From positions 1-64,000 of the forward strand of contig JBBHKE010003533.1 of assembly GCA_037447655.1 (NCBI GenBank): a stretch of 64,000 nt of DNA, given 5' to 3'. Source of the stretch: Zygnema cylindricum (Eukaryota; Streptophyta; Zygnematophyceae; Zygnematales; Zygnemataceae). The notes under the pieces are model-generated. The model did not search any database. It was given only the letters and a program-made list of their open reading frames with translations, and was not told the origin of the DNA. A program made the translations under genes and the position numbers. Below, piece after piece: positions 13,581-25,365 of this stretch; the first letter of the stretch is position 1; each line of letters starts with the position of its first letter.

Positions 13581-15668
13581 CTAAGCTGGTGGCAATGGCT
13601 CAACATCCCTACTATGGCCAGCCAGTAATTGCTGAGCCTCGTCTCCCACCCTCTTTCCTGCATACAGTAAAGTTACAAGGCCCATAAGGACCTATCAGGA
13701 CCCGAAATTTCCCAATGGATACTTCACAAAGATAGCTCCAGAACAGTTTCAAAGCATCCATGACCATCTGTGGAACTCATAGGATGCAAGACGAAGCTAA
13801 AAAATTAACAACTCCATTCAATTTTAGGATGAATTGGTCTCACCGAATTCAGCCATTGCTCCAACAATGAGAAGGCTTGTTCCTGTCACTGCAATGTCTG
13901 CTCCAACTAGAATCCCAAGTAGCCAACTGCGGTTGGCAGGAAACAAGGAAATTGTGAAAATACCGAGTGCCAAGGAAACCAAACCGCTAAGCAGAGGAAA
14001 GAACCACAAGGCGATTGCACGTATAGTGCACGCAAGCACGATCTTGAATACACCCTGCAATTGGTGGCAAAATAAATAAGTATTTTGCGTTATAGCTTTT
14101 TCGAATTATCCACCTATCTTCAGATTTTTTAACTTGAAATTATGAAAGCCTTTTGCCGATGGTGCTAACCAGAACTGAAATTAAAAATCCGATCTGTTCT
14201 AACAAAGTTTAGTTTTAAAGAGTTTGACTCACGTGTGTTATTAACCATCCAGCCATGATGATGGCCAACGCTAGCAGCCCCAAGCGTGGAGAGAGGACGA
14301 GCCATAAACCAACTGAAAGATGCAACAGGCCTAGCAAAAGAAAGCTGATGGTGCCAGGGGCGCCCAACACCATAACGAATGTAAAAACACTGTATACACC
14401 CATAATCACTAGTAACCAGCCTGCAAACCAAGACATATCAGAAATCAATTATGGCAGTGAAGTCATGGAAGCTGTGAGGGCATGCTATAAGATGCTCAAT
14501 AAAAACTGGTGACTGGAAATTACAACATAGAAGTTCAAAATCAAACGAATCCTGGAGAACACATCGGTCAAGTTGTAAACATCACACTATCTGCATACAT
14601 GCGTATATTCATTGATAATTTTGCCATTTAGCAAGTCTGCTGTATAAGATAGCAGCATGTGCGGATTACTATCTCGCTAAACTAAATGGTAGACTAGTGA
14701 CAGGTATTTTACCAATGACTTGTTCCAGTGCAAACGCAAAGAAGAGGGGAAAAACAATTGCCACCACTCCAACAGCGAGAAGAACTGCATGCAGATGAAA
14801 ATTGAAATAGTAAGAGATTGAGACATGTAAAAATCCGTTTTCTTGCAATCTCCCCGCCAACTTAACAAAACCTTAATGTCAAAAGAATGTGATGATTTAC
14901 ATTTAGTGTTTACTTTTTACGAAAATTTTGTGAGCGCTCCTTCATACACATCACAAAGGACATCTGACTTAAAGAAAAATGTCATCTTCCTCACTTTAAG
15001 GGCATGCGTGTCGGTCACTAAAAAAGAATCAAGCAACATGGACACACTAAGGATTAAAAAAAAAACGTGCAAAAAATATATATATATTAGATTAACATAA
15101 AAAATTATACTCTCGTACAAATTGAAAATTTAGTATCTCACCCTCTCCTTTTAATTATTGCTTTTGCATCTAAAGGTATGGGAGGAGTATGCATACATAT
15201 CGCTATAGCGCTGTATATATTTTCCTATTCTAAAATCATAAAAAACATCGCAATCTATTTTCTTTCCAGCCAATTCATTGTACTCGGACTTCTCCGTTTA
15301 TTTTTTCTTAATAAAAAATCAAGGCCGCAACCACAGTTTTTTAATGCATTTGAGGTGGGCTGGGTACCTATTATCAACCACATCAGTTTTCATCAAAAAT
15401 GTGGAGCGTACCATAGAAAATGAATTTGAACCTTTTTTTTTCAAAACTGTGGTGTTTACCTGAGCAAAAGAATTTGAACCTTACCGATTCCTGCCAGGGT
15501 GTTATAAAGTGACATCCGGTGCAGATTGTCAAGCGCAATTGGTTTGAGCAAAGGACGGACAGGAATGTTTATGTAATAAACATCACCGCCTGACCGTGAA
15601 GAGGAAACAGTCCTATAAACATTGGTTGATTCTCCTCCAACCTCATATGCACTTGCCCGAGAAGCCAT
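13581..15668 (-). CDS. HdeD-family (DUF308) multi-pass membrane protein 1
   Basis: Five exons on the minus strand: 15485-15668, 14713-14784, 14233-14420, 13844-14054, 13581-13657. All join in phase for 243 aa from ATG 15668 to TAG 13581. The first ~50 residues are Ser-rich and polar. Then come about six hydrophobic segments, including LLAVGVVAIVFPLFFAFAL, GAPGTISFLLLGLLHLSVG and SWLLGILVGADIAVTGTSLL; the repeated pattern of short helices with G-I/L-LVGAD is typical of HdeD/DUF308 proteins. In bacteria HdeD is an inner-membrane acid-stress protein; the eukaryotic role is not known to me. The C-terminus (about 25 residues) is hydrophilic. The last exon rests on one acceptor plus frame agreement and on the equivalent exon of gene 2. 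It is paralogous to the divergent neighbour at 16576-18484. Confidence 0.85.
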
Positions 15669-16575
15669 GGTGAAACTGAACAGAAATCAGCGGATTTGAA
15701 TTCCAGGTGCAGAAGAAAACCAGTACATCAGCTGAAATACTAATCAGATCGGAGTAGAGAACTGACGAAATATTCAGGGTTTGCGAAAAAGTGATAAACT
15801 GTCAATACCTTTCAAAAAAAGAAGTTTGGTAATGATGCTTCTGGAAGTGAGAGGTAGAAAATTTGAAGGGAAGATGAGATCAAGAGACAACACGTGTCAG
15901 CCTTCTGCCTCTCACAACGCACTGAAGGTTTGTGAAGGGCGTCATGGAAGCCAAATGGCCGTAATTCCTCTAAAAATGAACCGGATATACTTAGACCGGC
16001 TTACAAAGCTACTCCCTAGAATCAGTACTTTATAGTTTTGCCATTTACGGCTGGTCTATTACTGTTTTGAGATGGCACACAAAACTTTGCGGCGTACTAT
16101 ATACAAGTTCGCTGGTTTCAAAAAGTAGAGCGATTGTTGGAGAGATCGCTAGTGGAAGATGCCACCGGCTTTGCAAATGCATGCAAATTTAGGCGTCTGT
16201 CACGTGGCAGGTCCATGAAGGCTGCATACCTTTACGGACGTTCTGTTGTCCGATTTCTGTAGAGGATTGCACGTTTACTTCATTTGCTTTGCTTTATTGG
16301 CATCTTTCCCCGATAGCTGGTATATCGGGAAGACATAACTCTTTTGTTTGTTTTTATTGTTATTGCATCCAAAACTTCTGTTTACTTTTCTTTTGATTCT
16401 GCCTGGTTTGTAGTCTCAAAAAAGTCTGGGGGATTTTTAGCTTAAAAATATCGAAAATCGTTTTATTTAGAAGAAAAGACACTTCAAAAGTGAGGAGCAG
16501 TTACAAGGCGGTCTGGATAATAATCTACAGACTATCTCTTGGCTAGTGTCTTTGGAAAATCAAACTGAAGGCAGA
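15669..16575. promoter_or_regulatory. Shared upstream region of the divergent HdeD-like pair, with two G-boxes
   Basis: These 907 bp lie between the two start codons. CACGTG palindromes occur at 15891-15896 (in AACACGTGTC) and 16201-16206 (in TCACGTGGCAG). The second fits the plant ABRE/G-box form CACGTGGC bound by bZIP factors. Two boxes in a shared promoter suggest joint stress or light control, but this is inference from motif sequence only. Confidence 0.5.
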
Positions 16576-18484
16576 ATGTCGCGAAATAGAGCTGTGGTCA
16601 TTCCACAAGTTCTTGTTGCTGCAGATTCTGAGTATTCGTTACGCATCCCCCTGCGTCCCCTTACTGGACGCGTCCCTCCAGGGAATTTGCAACGAATCTC
16701 GACCTATACTGGAATTTTTTCGGCTGGTATGGTGGTGAGAAATAAAAGACAGTATTTTGATTTTTGAAGTTCCTCATCATGGACGTTCATGTGACAGAGA
16801 CGGAATTATTGGTACTGAAGATGTAAAATTTTGTAACATTTGAAGCTGATCAAACTCTAGACACAATGCTGAAATGCTTTGCTGATTATGCTCAAGGTAA
16901 AAATTTATAATATTTTCAGCAAAACATCAATCACTAAGGACTACAGTATCGGCAATAGGTGCAATTGTGCTTCAGTAGTATTTTTTCTGAATCTATTGTA
17001 TGTTGCTCAAACATTGTTGTATGTCGCATTCTTGAAATGTTAAAGATCTAGGCCAAATTTAATATTGTCGTCACCATCTTGCTGCTGTATTTAACACATT
17101 AGCACATAAACTTTGGTCTTGGTTTTTATTCACATCCAATGTTATTCATATGTCTCCCGTATGAAAGAATACCTAACTCGATTTTACTAGGGGTTTTTCG
17201 CTGAACAGTGTGGGCAGTGGCTGGAGTCGCTGCCATTTTATACAGCATCTTCTATGGACATAGAATTGACCAGTTTGTTGGTAAGTCTAAATGTCTATTT
17301 CTATTCGCTGCTTTTTTTTTCCTTGTTTGGAACCTTTTTGCTGAGCTGTACGTTGTGCGCTTACGTGTGCACATAAGTTTGTACAACCTCATTGAGCCAA
17401 AATAAGGATGGATTTATTCACTTCAAAAATCCGAGTTTTTTCAATGCAGGCTGGCTTCTCCTTGTTTCAGGCGCCCTCACCATTCTGAAAGCTATTCTCC
17501 TTTGGGGAGCCCCCAGCACAGTAGCCGTATTCATCCTCGGGCTCATCCACCTCTTTTTTGGAGCAGTTTTTATTACACCGTGGTTCACCCTGGAAGGGAA
17601 GGTGGCTCTGAGTGCTTTCTTACCTTTCTGGTTTGTGGTCTCGGTAAGGCTCATTATGAAGTGTTTTTCGCATGTGACCTGCTATAGATTTAACCCTTCA
17701 CATTCGGTTCCTTGCAAGTTGATTTGGTTCACTGATCCATCACTTATTGACACTGGTGGTAACGTTTTTAAGCCGTTTTTTAAACAATATTTTGTCTCTG
17801 TTGTGGTTAATTGTTCCAACTGTAGCAAAGCTAGATGTCTTAGAGCAAGGAGTTTCTTAAGAAATTGGATTTTTCTCAGGTGCAGTGTCTAAGCATATCC
17901 TAGGTGCCCTACTGGCGTTGTGTTGAAGAAGCATAATGATAAGTTAATCTTTGATCAATTGAATGTTTTGAACTTTGTAGCTTTTTTTTGAAGCACTTGA
18001 CTTCATCCCAAAGCCTTGCAGCTATACTTCGTCTTTCTTGTAACTGAAGATTGTCCGGATATTCTGCAGGGCTTAGTAAAAGTGGGACAAGGTGGCTCAT
18101 TACACCGCATAGTAACATGGCCCTTTCTCTTGATCAGTGGCATAATATCAATAGTTCTTGCAATTGTGGTGTGGGCCGCCTATCCTGCCTTGGATGAGCG
18201 GATGATTGGCATTCTTTTTGGTTCCGACTTCATTGCGACAGCCATAGCGCTTTCGTTTATCTCCTGCATGTCCAATTTTGGTACGCAACTGTTGCCCTAC
18301 CTAACAAGTCGCTTGCAAGCAAATGCTGTATGGAGAACAATGGCGAAGGCTTTCTGTGTGAGTTAAATATTAGCGTGTGAATTCTAGTTATTGGTGGGGA
18401 AGCTAACAAGAGTAATTGTTGCGGTTTGCAGGTTACAAGTTGATGGCATCAATCGAGGAAAATGAGGAAGTTTCTTACAATTGA
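16576..18484 (+). CDS. HdeD-family (DUF308) multi-pass membrane protein 2
   Basis: Five exons: 16576-16726, 17209-17280, 17450-17643, 18070-18280, 18432-18484, in phase throughout, giving 226 aa. ATG 16576 (MSRNRAVVIPQ) is the first ATG of the frame. It has a short polar N-terminus with the block LRIPLRPLTG, matching NIPVRPLLK of gene 1, then about six membrane segments including VWAVAGVAAILYSIFYG, GAPSTVAVFILGLIHLFFG and GILFGSDFIATAIALSFISC. It ends with an acidic tail (SIEENEEVSYN). Exon 2 (72 nt) and exon 4 (211 nt) have exactly the same lengths as in gene 1, and all intron phases agree, so the pair arose by an inverted duplication. The sequences have diverged substantially, so the event is not recent. 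Confidence 0.87.
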
Positions 18485-19969
18485 GTATGACAGTCAATAG
18501 AGGATAGAGTCCAATAGGACCTGTGTACAGAGAGGAAACATTCCATGTTCTTACGGAAGTAGCAGAGTAGCTTGAATAGCTATATTTCACATAATAATCC
18601 AGCCCCTGGTGCTGCTTGTTCTTCAAGCATTGCTATGAAAAACGAAAGATCTAGCAACAAAGAATGGTGCAGCATTGTCTACTTGAATGATTCCAGTTGT
18701 ATATGAAAAATCTGATGTCTGAATGAGGTGTTTTCAGTCAATAATACAATTAAGAGTACTATCTCTTGTGTTGGTGCTGGTCTTTACGGAATACAGTTTT
18801 TTTACATCACAGATTTGCTAACGCAAAATCTGAACCAGCATATGCTAAAAATCATTTAACAGATAAAAAAACAAATGCAGTATCAGTACAATATTCTCGG
18901 CCAAGGCCCTGTCATTGAAACTTCGGCAGTTACTTATTTTTTTTAAGTACAAAACGAAAGTGATTATATAATTGTAACATACTACAAAAAGCACTTCCAT
19001 TAGCAACACTGTTAAGGTGGTAATCAAAGCTGTAGCCTGAATTGGTACTCTGGAGAAATTTTGGATCATGAACATGAACTTCAGGCTCATGAAGACAAGG
19101 CCTAATACACCTAACAACTGGGTTCCAGGAGGGAGAGAACAAATAAGAATAACACAACCACTGATTAGGACATTATGACAAGTAAAACAATTCAAGAAAG
19201 TCGGGTATAGCCCAAAAAACCAAACAGCAAAACTATGCCGAAAGTTCTCTTTAGGAAGTAGAAAAAAAATTGTCCAAGAACCACTCTTCAATGACAGTTC
19301 TCTTATTATCTTGCGCCACGAAATGATCAATTTCAGAACAATATTTCAACTTCCACTAAACAATCAATGACTTTTTATACCATGAACTCAAATGCTGTAC
19401 CGTCAAAAATAATCGAACTCTGTTTTATTGACCGTGGGATCTGCCTCGGCTCACAATGACAGATCTTTGACATGTCAGACCGCGCCCAGTAAATCTTCGC
19501 AACTTAAGAAAACATAAATTGATTTTCAAAACACCATTTAAATGTCATTCTCACGGCAAACTCTATTTCAAGCTGTCTACCCTTTTGCTTAGCTGAAATT
19601 ATCTGTATGGAGGGCAATAACTGTACGTACAATTAGACTATTTACAAATGTCTTTGAAAACCAAATTGTGACCACTAGAGGTGAATGCACAACTACACTG
19701 TTCGTCAGCATAAAACATTTTCTGGGCAATCAAAGTATCTTTTCTCAACCAAGGTTTCCCAGTTCCAAACGTGACATCACGATCGAAAGGTAAGACTGTT
19801 ACCCTTTCAATCGCTTGCCTTACAAAAAAGAATACAACTGTCAATGACAAAGTCAAAACACTTCCCTGCTGCCCGAAAAATGTTTAACACTATCGACAGG
19901 CAGTGTACTTTCCCAGACATAACCATAAATTCAATCCTTCAGAATACCATTGAGTCCCCTGGGTTGCAA
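18485..19969. other. Intergenic region between convergent HdeD-like 2 and NEK-like genes
   Basis: It probably contains both 3' UTRs. The only notable item is a hydrophobic minus-strand frame (about 18930-19110) preceded by a good acceptor-like tract, discussed as a finding. No repeat or RNA gene is recognised. Confidence 0.5.
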
Positions 19970-22900
19970 TCAGTTCGATATGTCAGATTTCTCTGAAACA
20001 ACATCAATAGCGAGTGGAGTGTGTAAAGACAAAGAATTTTTTTCACACTGAAGATTTTGGCTACCACCTTGTCTATCAGGATCGGCAAGACGACTCTTCA
20101 CAAATTCCCACCTATTATTGCTCGTGCTACCATTACCCAAAGCGGGAGCAAGGTCCTCCATAACCACTTCTTTTAGGATCTCCTTTACACCTTCGTTCGA
20201 ATCTGTACCACCGGGGCAACTCCACCTTCGCCTCCTGCTCTCTCTCACCAATGAAGTATAGTTGGAAAACCTCATTGGAACTTTAGTTTTTGGAGAAGTC
20301 GCAGAAGGGGATGCTGTTTTAGGAGGAACAGGCTGGAGAGAAGGAATCTGTTGTTTATCTGTTTTTCTGGATCTCCCACTGGACAGACCATCTCTTCCTC
20401 CTGTCTCACTCGGAGATACTCCGGGAGAACGAGGCCATTTGGCAGAAGAAACAGATGGTGAATTGAGGTTCCATGATGGGGAGCTGGTTGGGGATTTTGG
20501 AGGCATACCCCTTACTGGGACTTTGTGTTGAAATTTTGGAGTCGATATGTCTGGTTTTGACAAAAACGGAGGAACCCAACTTTGTTGTTGTGTTCCTGAT
20601 GGATGGAAGTCCATTGATTTTGTTGCTCTGTGACCGTTTTGTTTCCGTTTCTCTTTCGAATTCAAAAACTTTCGTCCCTCAGAACGCTGACCTTCAGAAA
20701 GGTCAAACCGAGTCGAAAGCAGTCGACTCGACTTGACAGAATGTTCCGTTGACCATTCCAGTCCAAAAATGTCAGAATCAGAAGAGGACGATCGTAACCC
20801 CGATTTATTTGATGAATTCTGTCCTACTGAGAACATCTCCAGGTGAGACTTTCCGGATACCTCAACTGCCAGGCGCCCAGGAAGACGCCGTACTCCTGTC
20901 GGTTTACCAGCTGGTGGTGGAGAAGGAAGAGGATGAGCTTCCCACTTATGATTACTAGGTCCCATTTCACAAGGCGTGCCATATTTGGGACTCCCAGCAA
21001 CTCTGTGAAGAGAACCTTCTCCTCCTTTTCTTGTCTCGAGTATAGAACTGTGAGCGTCTGACTGAATAACCCCTCTACTACTACGCATAAGACCGGGAGA
21101 GGTTGTCCCTTTCACATCGCTGTGGCTTAACTTAGTAAATGCCTGTCAAGATAACAATATGATTTCAGTTTCCATGCATCTATAGCCTAATTCTGTCACC
21201 ACAACCATATCAATTTTAACAGAAACAGTTTGTGTAAAGCAAGAACACTGTCATCAATGTGCTCTTATGAGTAAATGGGGAAATATAGGCCAGAGTTCAA
21301 GAAAAAAGAGATGAATCATGTTCCGGACGAAGAAAGAAATACATAGTCATGGCAAAGTCAAACATTCTCAAAATTCATAACAAAATCAGACATTTCAAAA
21401 AAACACCTATTCATGACAAAGTCAAATATTCTCAACACCCACCTCAGGTGACTGAGGGAGGGGAGAGGGAGGAGCAGATCCCACAGAACCTCCTGGCAGT
21501 CGCTGAGGAGTTTTAGGGCTCCCTGAGAGAGAGAATGGATGACTGGTAGAGTGTTTTGGACGTTTTTCAGGAATGTCATCAGACGACAGTGTTAAATGGA
21601 GGCAGATTCTCCGAGCTTCCTTCACCTCGTTCTGACACAACTTGGCCTGTCAAAGAGTACGGAAATTAACAATCAATTTTAATGCATTTGTGAGTCTTTT
21701 TCTGAGACCGCAACCATATCAATATGGATAGAAATAGTAAGCAAGAACACTATAATTAATATGTTCTTCAGTGTACATGGTGCAATATCTGCCAGAGTTC
21801 CAGCTGGAAAAAAGATGAACCATGGTGAAAAAAACAGTAACATATTAAAAAAACAATGAATATTCATGACCAAGTCAAACATTCTGCACACCCACCTAAG
21901 TCAACAATACATAATCATGATAGTCAAAAAATTTCAACACCCACCACAGGTGACTGAGGCAAAGGAGAGGCAGGAGCAGATCCCACAGAAACTCCTGACA
22001 GTCGCTGAGGGGTTTTGGGGCTCCCGGAGAGAGAGAATAGTTGACTGGCAAAGTGTTTTGATTGTGTTTCAGGAAAGTCGTCAGAATTCAACGATAAATG
22101 GAGGCCAATCCGCCGAGCTTGTTCCGTCGTAGTTTGGTGAATGTCCAAACAGCGTCTGTAAATGGGGGGAATAAGAGGCCCTCTTTCTTTCAGACAAAGA
22201 GCCGAGGTGTCTTGACAAGCAGTCAGGAAATGAGCTGCTCGTGACCTGAAGGTAAAATAACAATAAGAATTAAACATATGGTTATGTATTCTCTTAAACC
22301 AAGCAAGGGTAAAAAGAACAGGAGAGCTTTATTAGGCAAGCGATTGCTGACAAAAGTAAAACTAATGAAATTGATTTTTGTTCAGACTGAAAATTTACAA
22401 AATTCAAAACATAATAGCAGATGCCCCAAATTCTAAAAGTACTAGCCAATAAGGATTTACATTCGAACAACTTAAGCTTCATTTAAAAAATTCCTTACAA
22501 AAGCAAAAACAAAAAATTGCTACCAGAAATACAGCAAGATCTCCCGTCAAATCCACCTTCTCGAATTCAGCAACAGAAAAAAGTACTTCCATGTTCAAAA
22601 TACATAGGCTGGGAGAAGAGCAAACAAGAGTAAACTTGAGCAATTCCATAAATAGAAAGCCAGCATTTCATGAACACATCTAGCAATGCCCAAATGTATG
22701 CGATCACCATGAAACTGTTGAGCGCAATAGAAGAAGAGAACACCTGAGGATTGGCAGTGTCAGAATTGCAGATGCAGTGGGCCTTGCAGTTGCATCTTCA
22801 GCAAGGAGAGATGATAATAACTGCCGCAATTCTTTACTGTACCTGCATTGGTGATTGGATTCAACATTCACCTTGACAATTAACAAATAGAGGAGACACA

Positions 22901-25365
22901 TGCTTCACTCACATCACTCGCTTCAGGAGCATCCACGCCAGTACCAGCTTTCAACCACTAATATCAAGGCCTTTTGTTTGCAAATTTATGGACGTGCTGT
23001 ATCATCATGCCAGGCTCATAAAGAACAATTCCTTTGTTCCCCACCATCTTGTGTTTTGCACTAAATAGATGTATCACCGATCACAAGTCATAGAACAAAC
23101 GGTGCTCACAAATAGTGTGGGTCACACCAATGGCGGCAAAAGGTGTAATGGAAAGTCAGCAAAAAATAACCTCTACCATTAGGAACATCCAAACTTTACA
23201 TCTTCCTTCCAGCAAAGCACCAAATTGAAGCCAATGGAATTTAATATTGAACATGAAATAAAAATGAACTCACATGTCTGAAGGTGGATCATAGGAGCTG
23301 AAGAGAACATGATAGGTGAGCTCTGTGAGATTAGATCCTTGAAATGGATGTTTAAAACACATCATCTCATACAAGATGCATCCAAGGGACCAAATATCTG
23401 CACCGTAGATGGTCCAGCACGAACATAATCAGTGACAACACTCAACAAAGAGCATACAAGATCTAATTTTGTGAAATAGAGGCAGGAAAAAGAAAAGGCC
23501 TATACCTGACTTGTGATTATAAGTCTGCCCTTGAAGTATCTCTGGTGACATATACACAGGAGTCCCAACCATAGTTTGCGCTAAGGCTTGGGTTGTATCC
23601 AATGACCTTGCAGTTCCAAAATCACCAAGCTGGACTGTGGCCACATTTCCAGGAGGAAAATCATTTTTGCCACGAAGAAATACGTTTTCTGACTGAAATA
23701 CAATGAAACAGAGAACGAGCAGTTGAATAGCTGCTTGTCATTAGGATAAAGAAGTTTGGGATTCAATTTGCCTAATCTGTACAAAACTCAAACTGCCAGG
23801 CAACGCATGCGAGTTCAATCTCAAACATAGAAATGGCCAGAATTTTAACCTTTTACAAACCTAAACAAGTTTTTGTATTCAGTGGAATTATGTCTCAGTC
23901 GAAAAATCACAGGTAGCACGACTAAATTAGCAAGGTTATCTCTTTTTTTAAGAAGACAGGACAACAGTTGAGAGAACAGTAATCAGCATAATTAGCCAAG
24001 GTTTACATTGTTTCATGTTGGTTTCTAAAATGTAAAAGGAGTGGGGGGGGAGGGGCCAAGTTAGTGTCTATTCTCACAAACAAAAAAAGAAAATCCTAGA
24101 AGCAGCTGAAAACAATCATTGATTAAACGTATTGCTGACTCAAAAGGTTTTTATAAGCCACATAGGGATCATCTACCTTAACATCCCGATGAAGTATCTT
24201 ACGTCGATGAAGATACTCTAATGCTAATGCCAGTTGAAGAAACCAATCAAGAATTTGGCTTTCTGAAAACCTGCCATGGTTCAACAAACTGCTGTCAGCG
24301 AGAGGCTGGAGCAGAGTCGAATGAACAAACTTAATACCGTTAGCTGCTGTGAAATCTCAAACATGCACAGCTTCTATGTTCACAGACACCTCGACATCAA
24401 GCATTTGCAAAGAAAATACAAGGCTATCGTACGGTTTGCCAGAGTTTTGCTGTTGACGGATTTTGGCCCGAAGATCTCCCTCTCGGCAAAACTCCATAAC
24501 TGCAACAGAGAAAAAACACAGACTTGACTTGATTATTGATGCGTTACAATATACTTCTCACCTAATCTCCCTAAAGAAGCTTCGGCCACAGAAACCATGA
24601 ATTTACATGACTTCAATTACCGAGCTCATGTCCAGAGCGCGTCTTTTCTATTTGCGCTACATCAACATCGTTCCTGTGTGTTCCTGGGGATGGAGGTACT
24701 CTGTCAGAGAATGGCTGACACCAACAAAAACTATTTGGCACATTGACTGACAACCTCCATTTGATTTACACCCTACTGGAAGCTCACCTATACACAACTT
24801 GGAGCTGTCATGAACCGCACTTTCCTGCAACCACAAACCCCATCCCAGCCTTAAACACTTCCATCAATGGTGTTTTGTGCCACCACATCTTTTTATCTTA
24901 TGTACTTCTAAGAACATCCACACAATCCATGCCTCCTCCATTCAGTAATCATGATTCAAATAGTCATGATATGCAAAAAGACGTCAGCATATGCAGATAC
25001 ACGCGCAATTTTGACTTTCGAAAGGCATCTCGAAGGATTGGATTTCTCACCTTACAGCCTACAATGCAAGGATGGCTCAAACTAAGCATAGTTGATGCTT
25101 CCGATATACGAGCAGCTCGTTCCTTTGGATCTGACGATAGATCCACCACTTTTACCACCCAGTCTCGCCTTTCCTTTGCATGACTTCGCATCGGCCCGAC
25201 AGGAACTCCCAAAATCTTCTCGGCATCTTCTCCCGTGTGCCCAGTAGTGGATACTCTTTCACGAACCAAAAAGGCTTGTCCCTGTGAGCCACTTCCCACA
25301 CGACGGATAAGGTGGTAGGCTCCTTGTAAAGACGAATCCTCACAGCTATTTCCATAAAACTGCAT
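19970..25365 (-). CDS. NEK-like serine/threonine protein kinase with long Ser/Pro-rich tail
   Basis: Ten minus-strand exons: 25051-25365, 24621-24714, 24433-24499, 24177-24270, 23506-23692, 23274-23397, 22744-22842, 21945-22245, 21443-21646, 19970-21142; in phase, 885 aa. Kinase landmarks in order: Gly loop [12 protein letters not shown] (23-34), Lys72 in WVVKVVD, Glu89 of helix C, hinge VMEFC, HRDVKSENVFL with Asp188, DFG at 214-216, and [12 protein letters not shown] followed by [14 protein letters not shown]. The activation segment, with its LGDFG and MVGTP spacing, is of NEK type. The N-lobe carries an unusual insert (about 40-68) before Lys72, and the exon between helix C and the hinge is also atypical. 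The tail from about 340 on is basic and Ser/Pro-rich, with a duplicated exon (8 and 9). NEK kinases act in mitosis, microtubules and cilia; which role applies here is unknown. An alternative ATG at 25431 would add 22 residues. Confidence 0.85.
21165..22150 (-). repeat. Tandem segmental duplication covering a NEK tail exon and its flanking intron
   Basis: Two units of roughly 0.5 kb (about 21165-21660 and 21690-22150) are related over intron and exon. Exons 8 and 9 both encode EARRI or QARRI, then [22 protein letters not shown] and [11 protein letters not shown]. The introns below them share CCAGAGTTC, ACCATATCAAT and CACCCACC blocks. Both copies keep a donor of the form CACCTG(A/T)G|GTGGGTGTTG, and both are used in the in-frame model. 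Confidence 0.85.

Noticed and set aside
19970-21115. Plus-strand frames opposite the last NEK exon (for example 20262-20531)
   Set aside because: They lie antisense to a 391-codon exon that joins in phase with the kinase; no splice or family evidence supports them.
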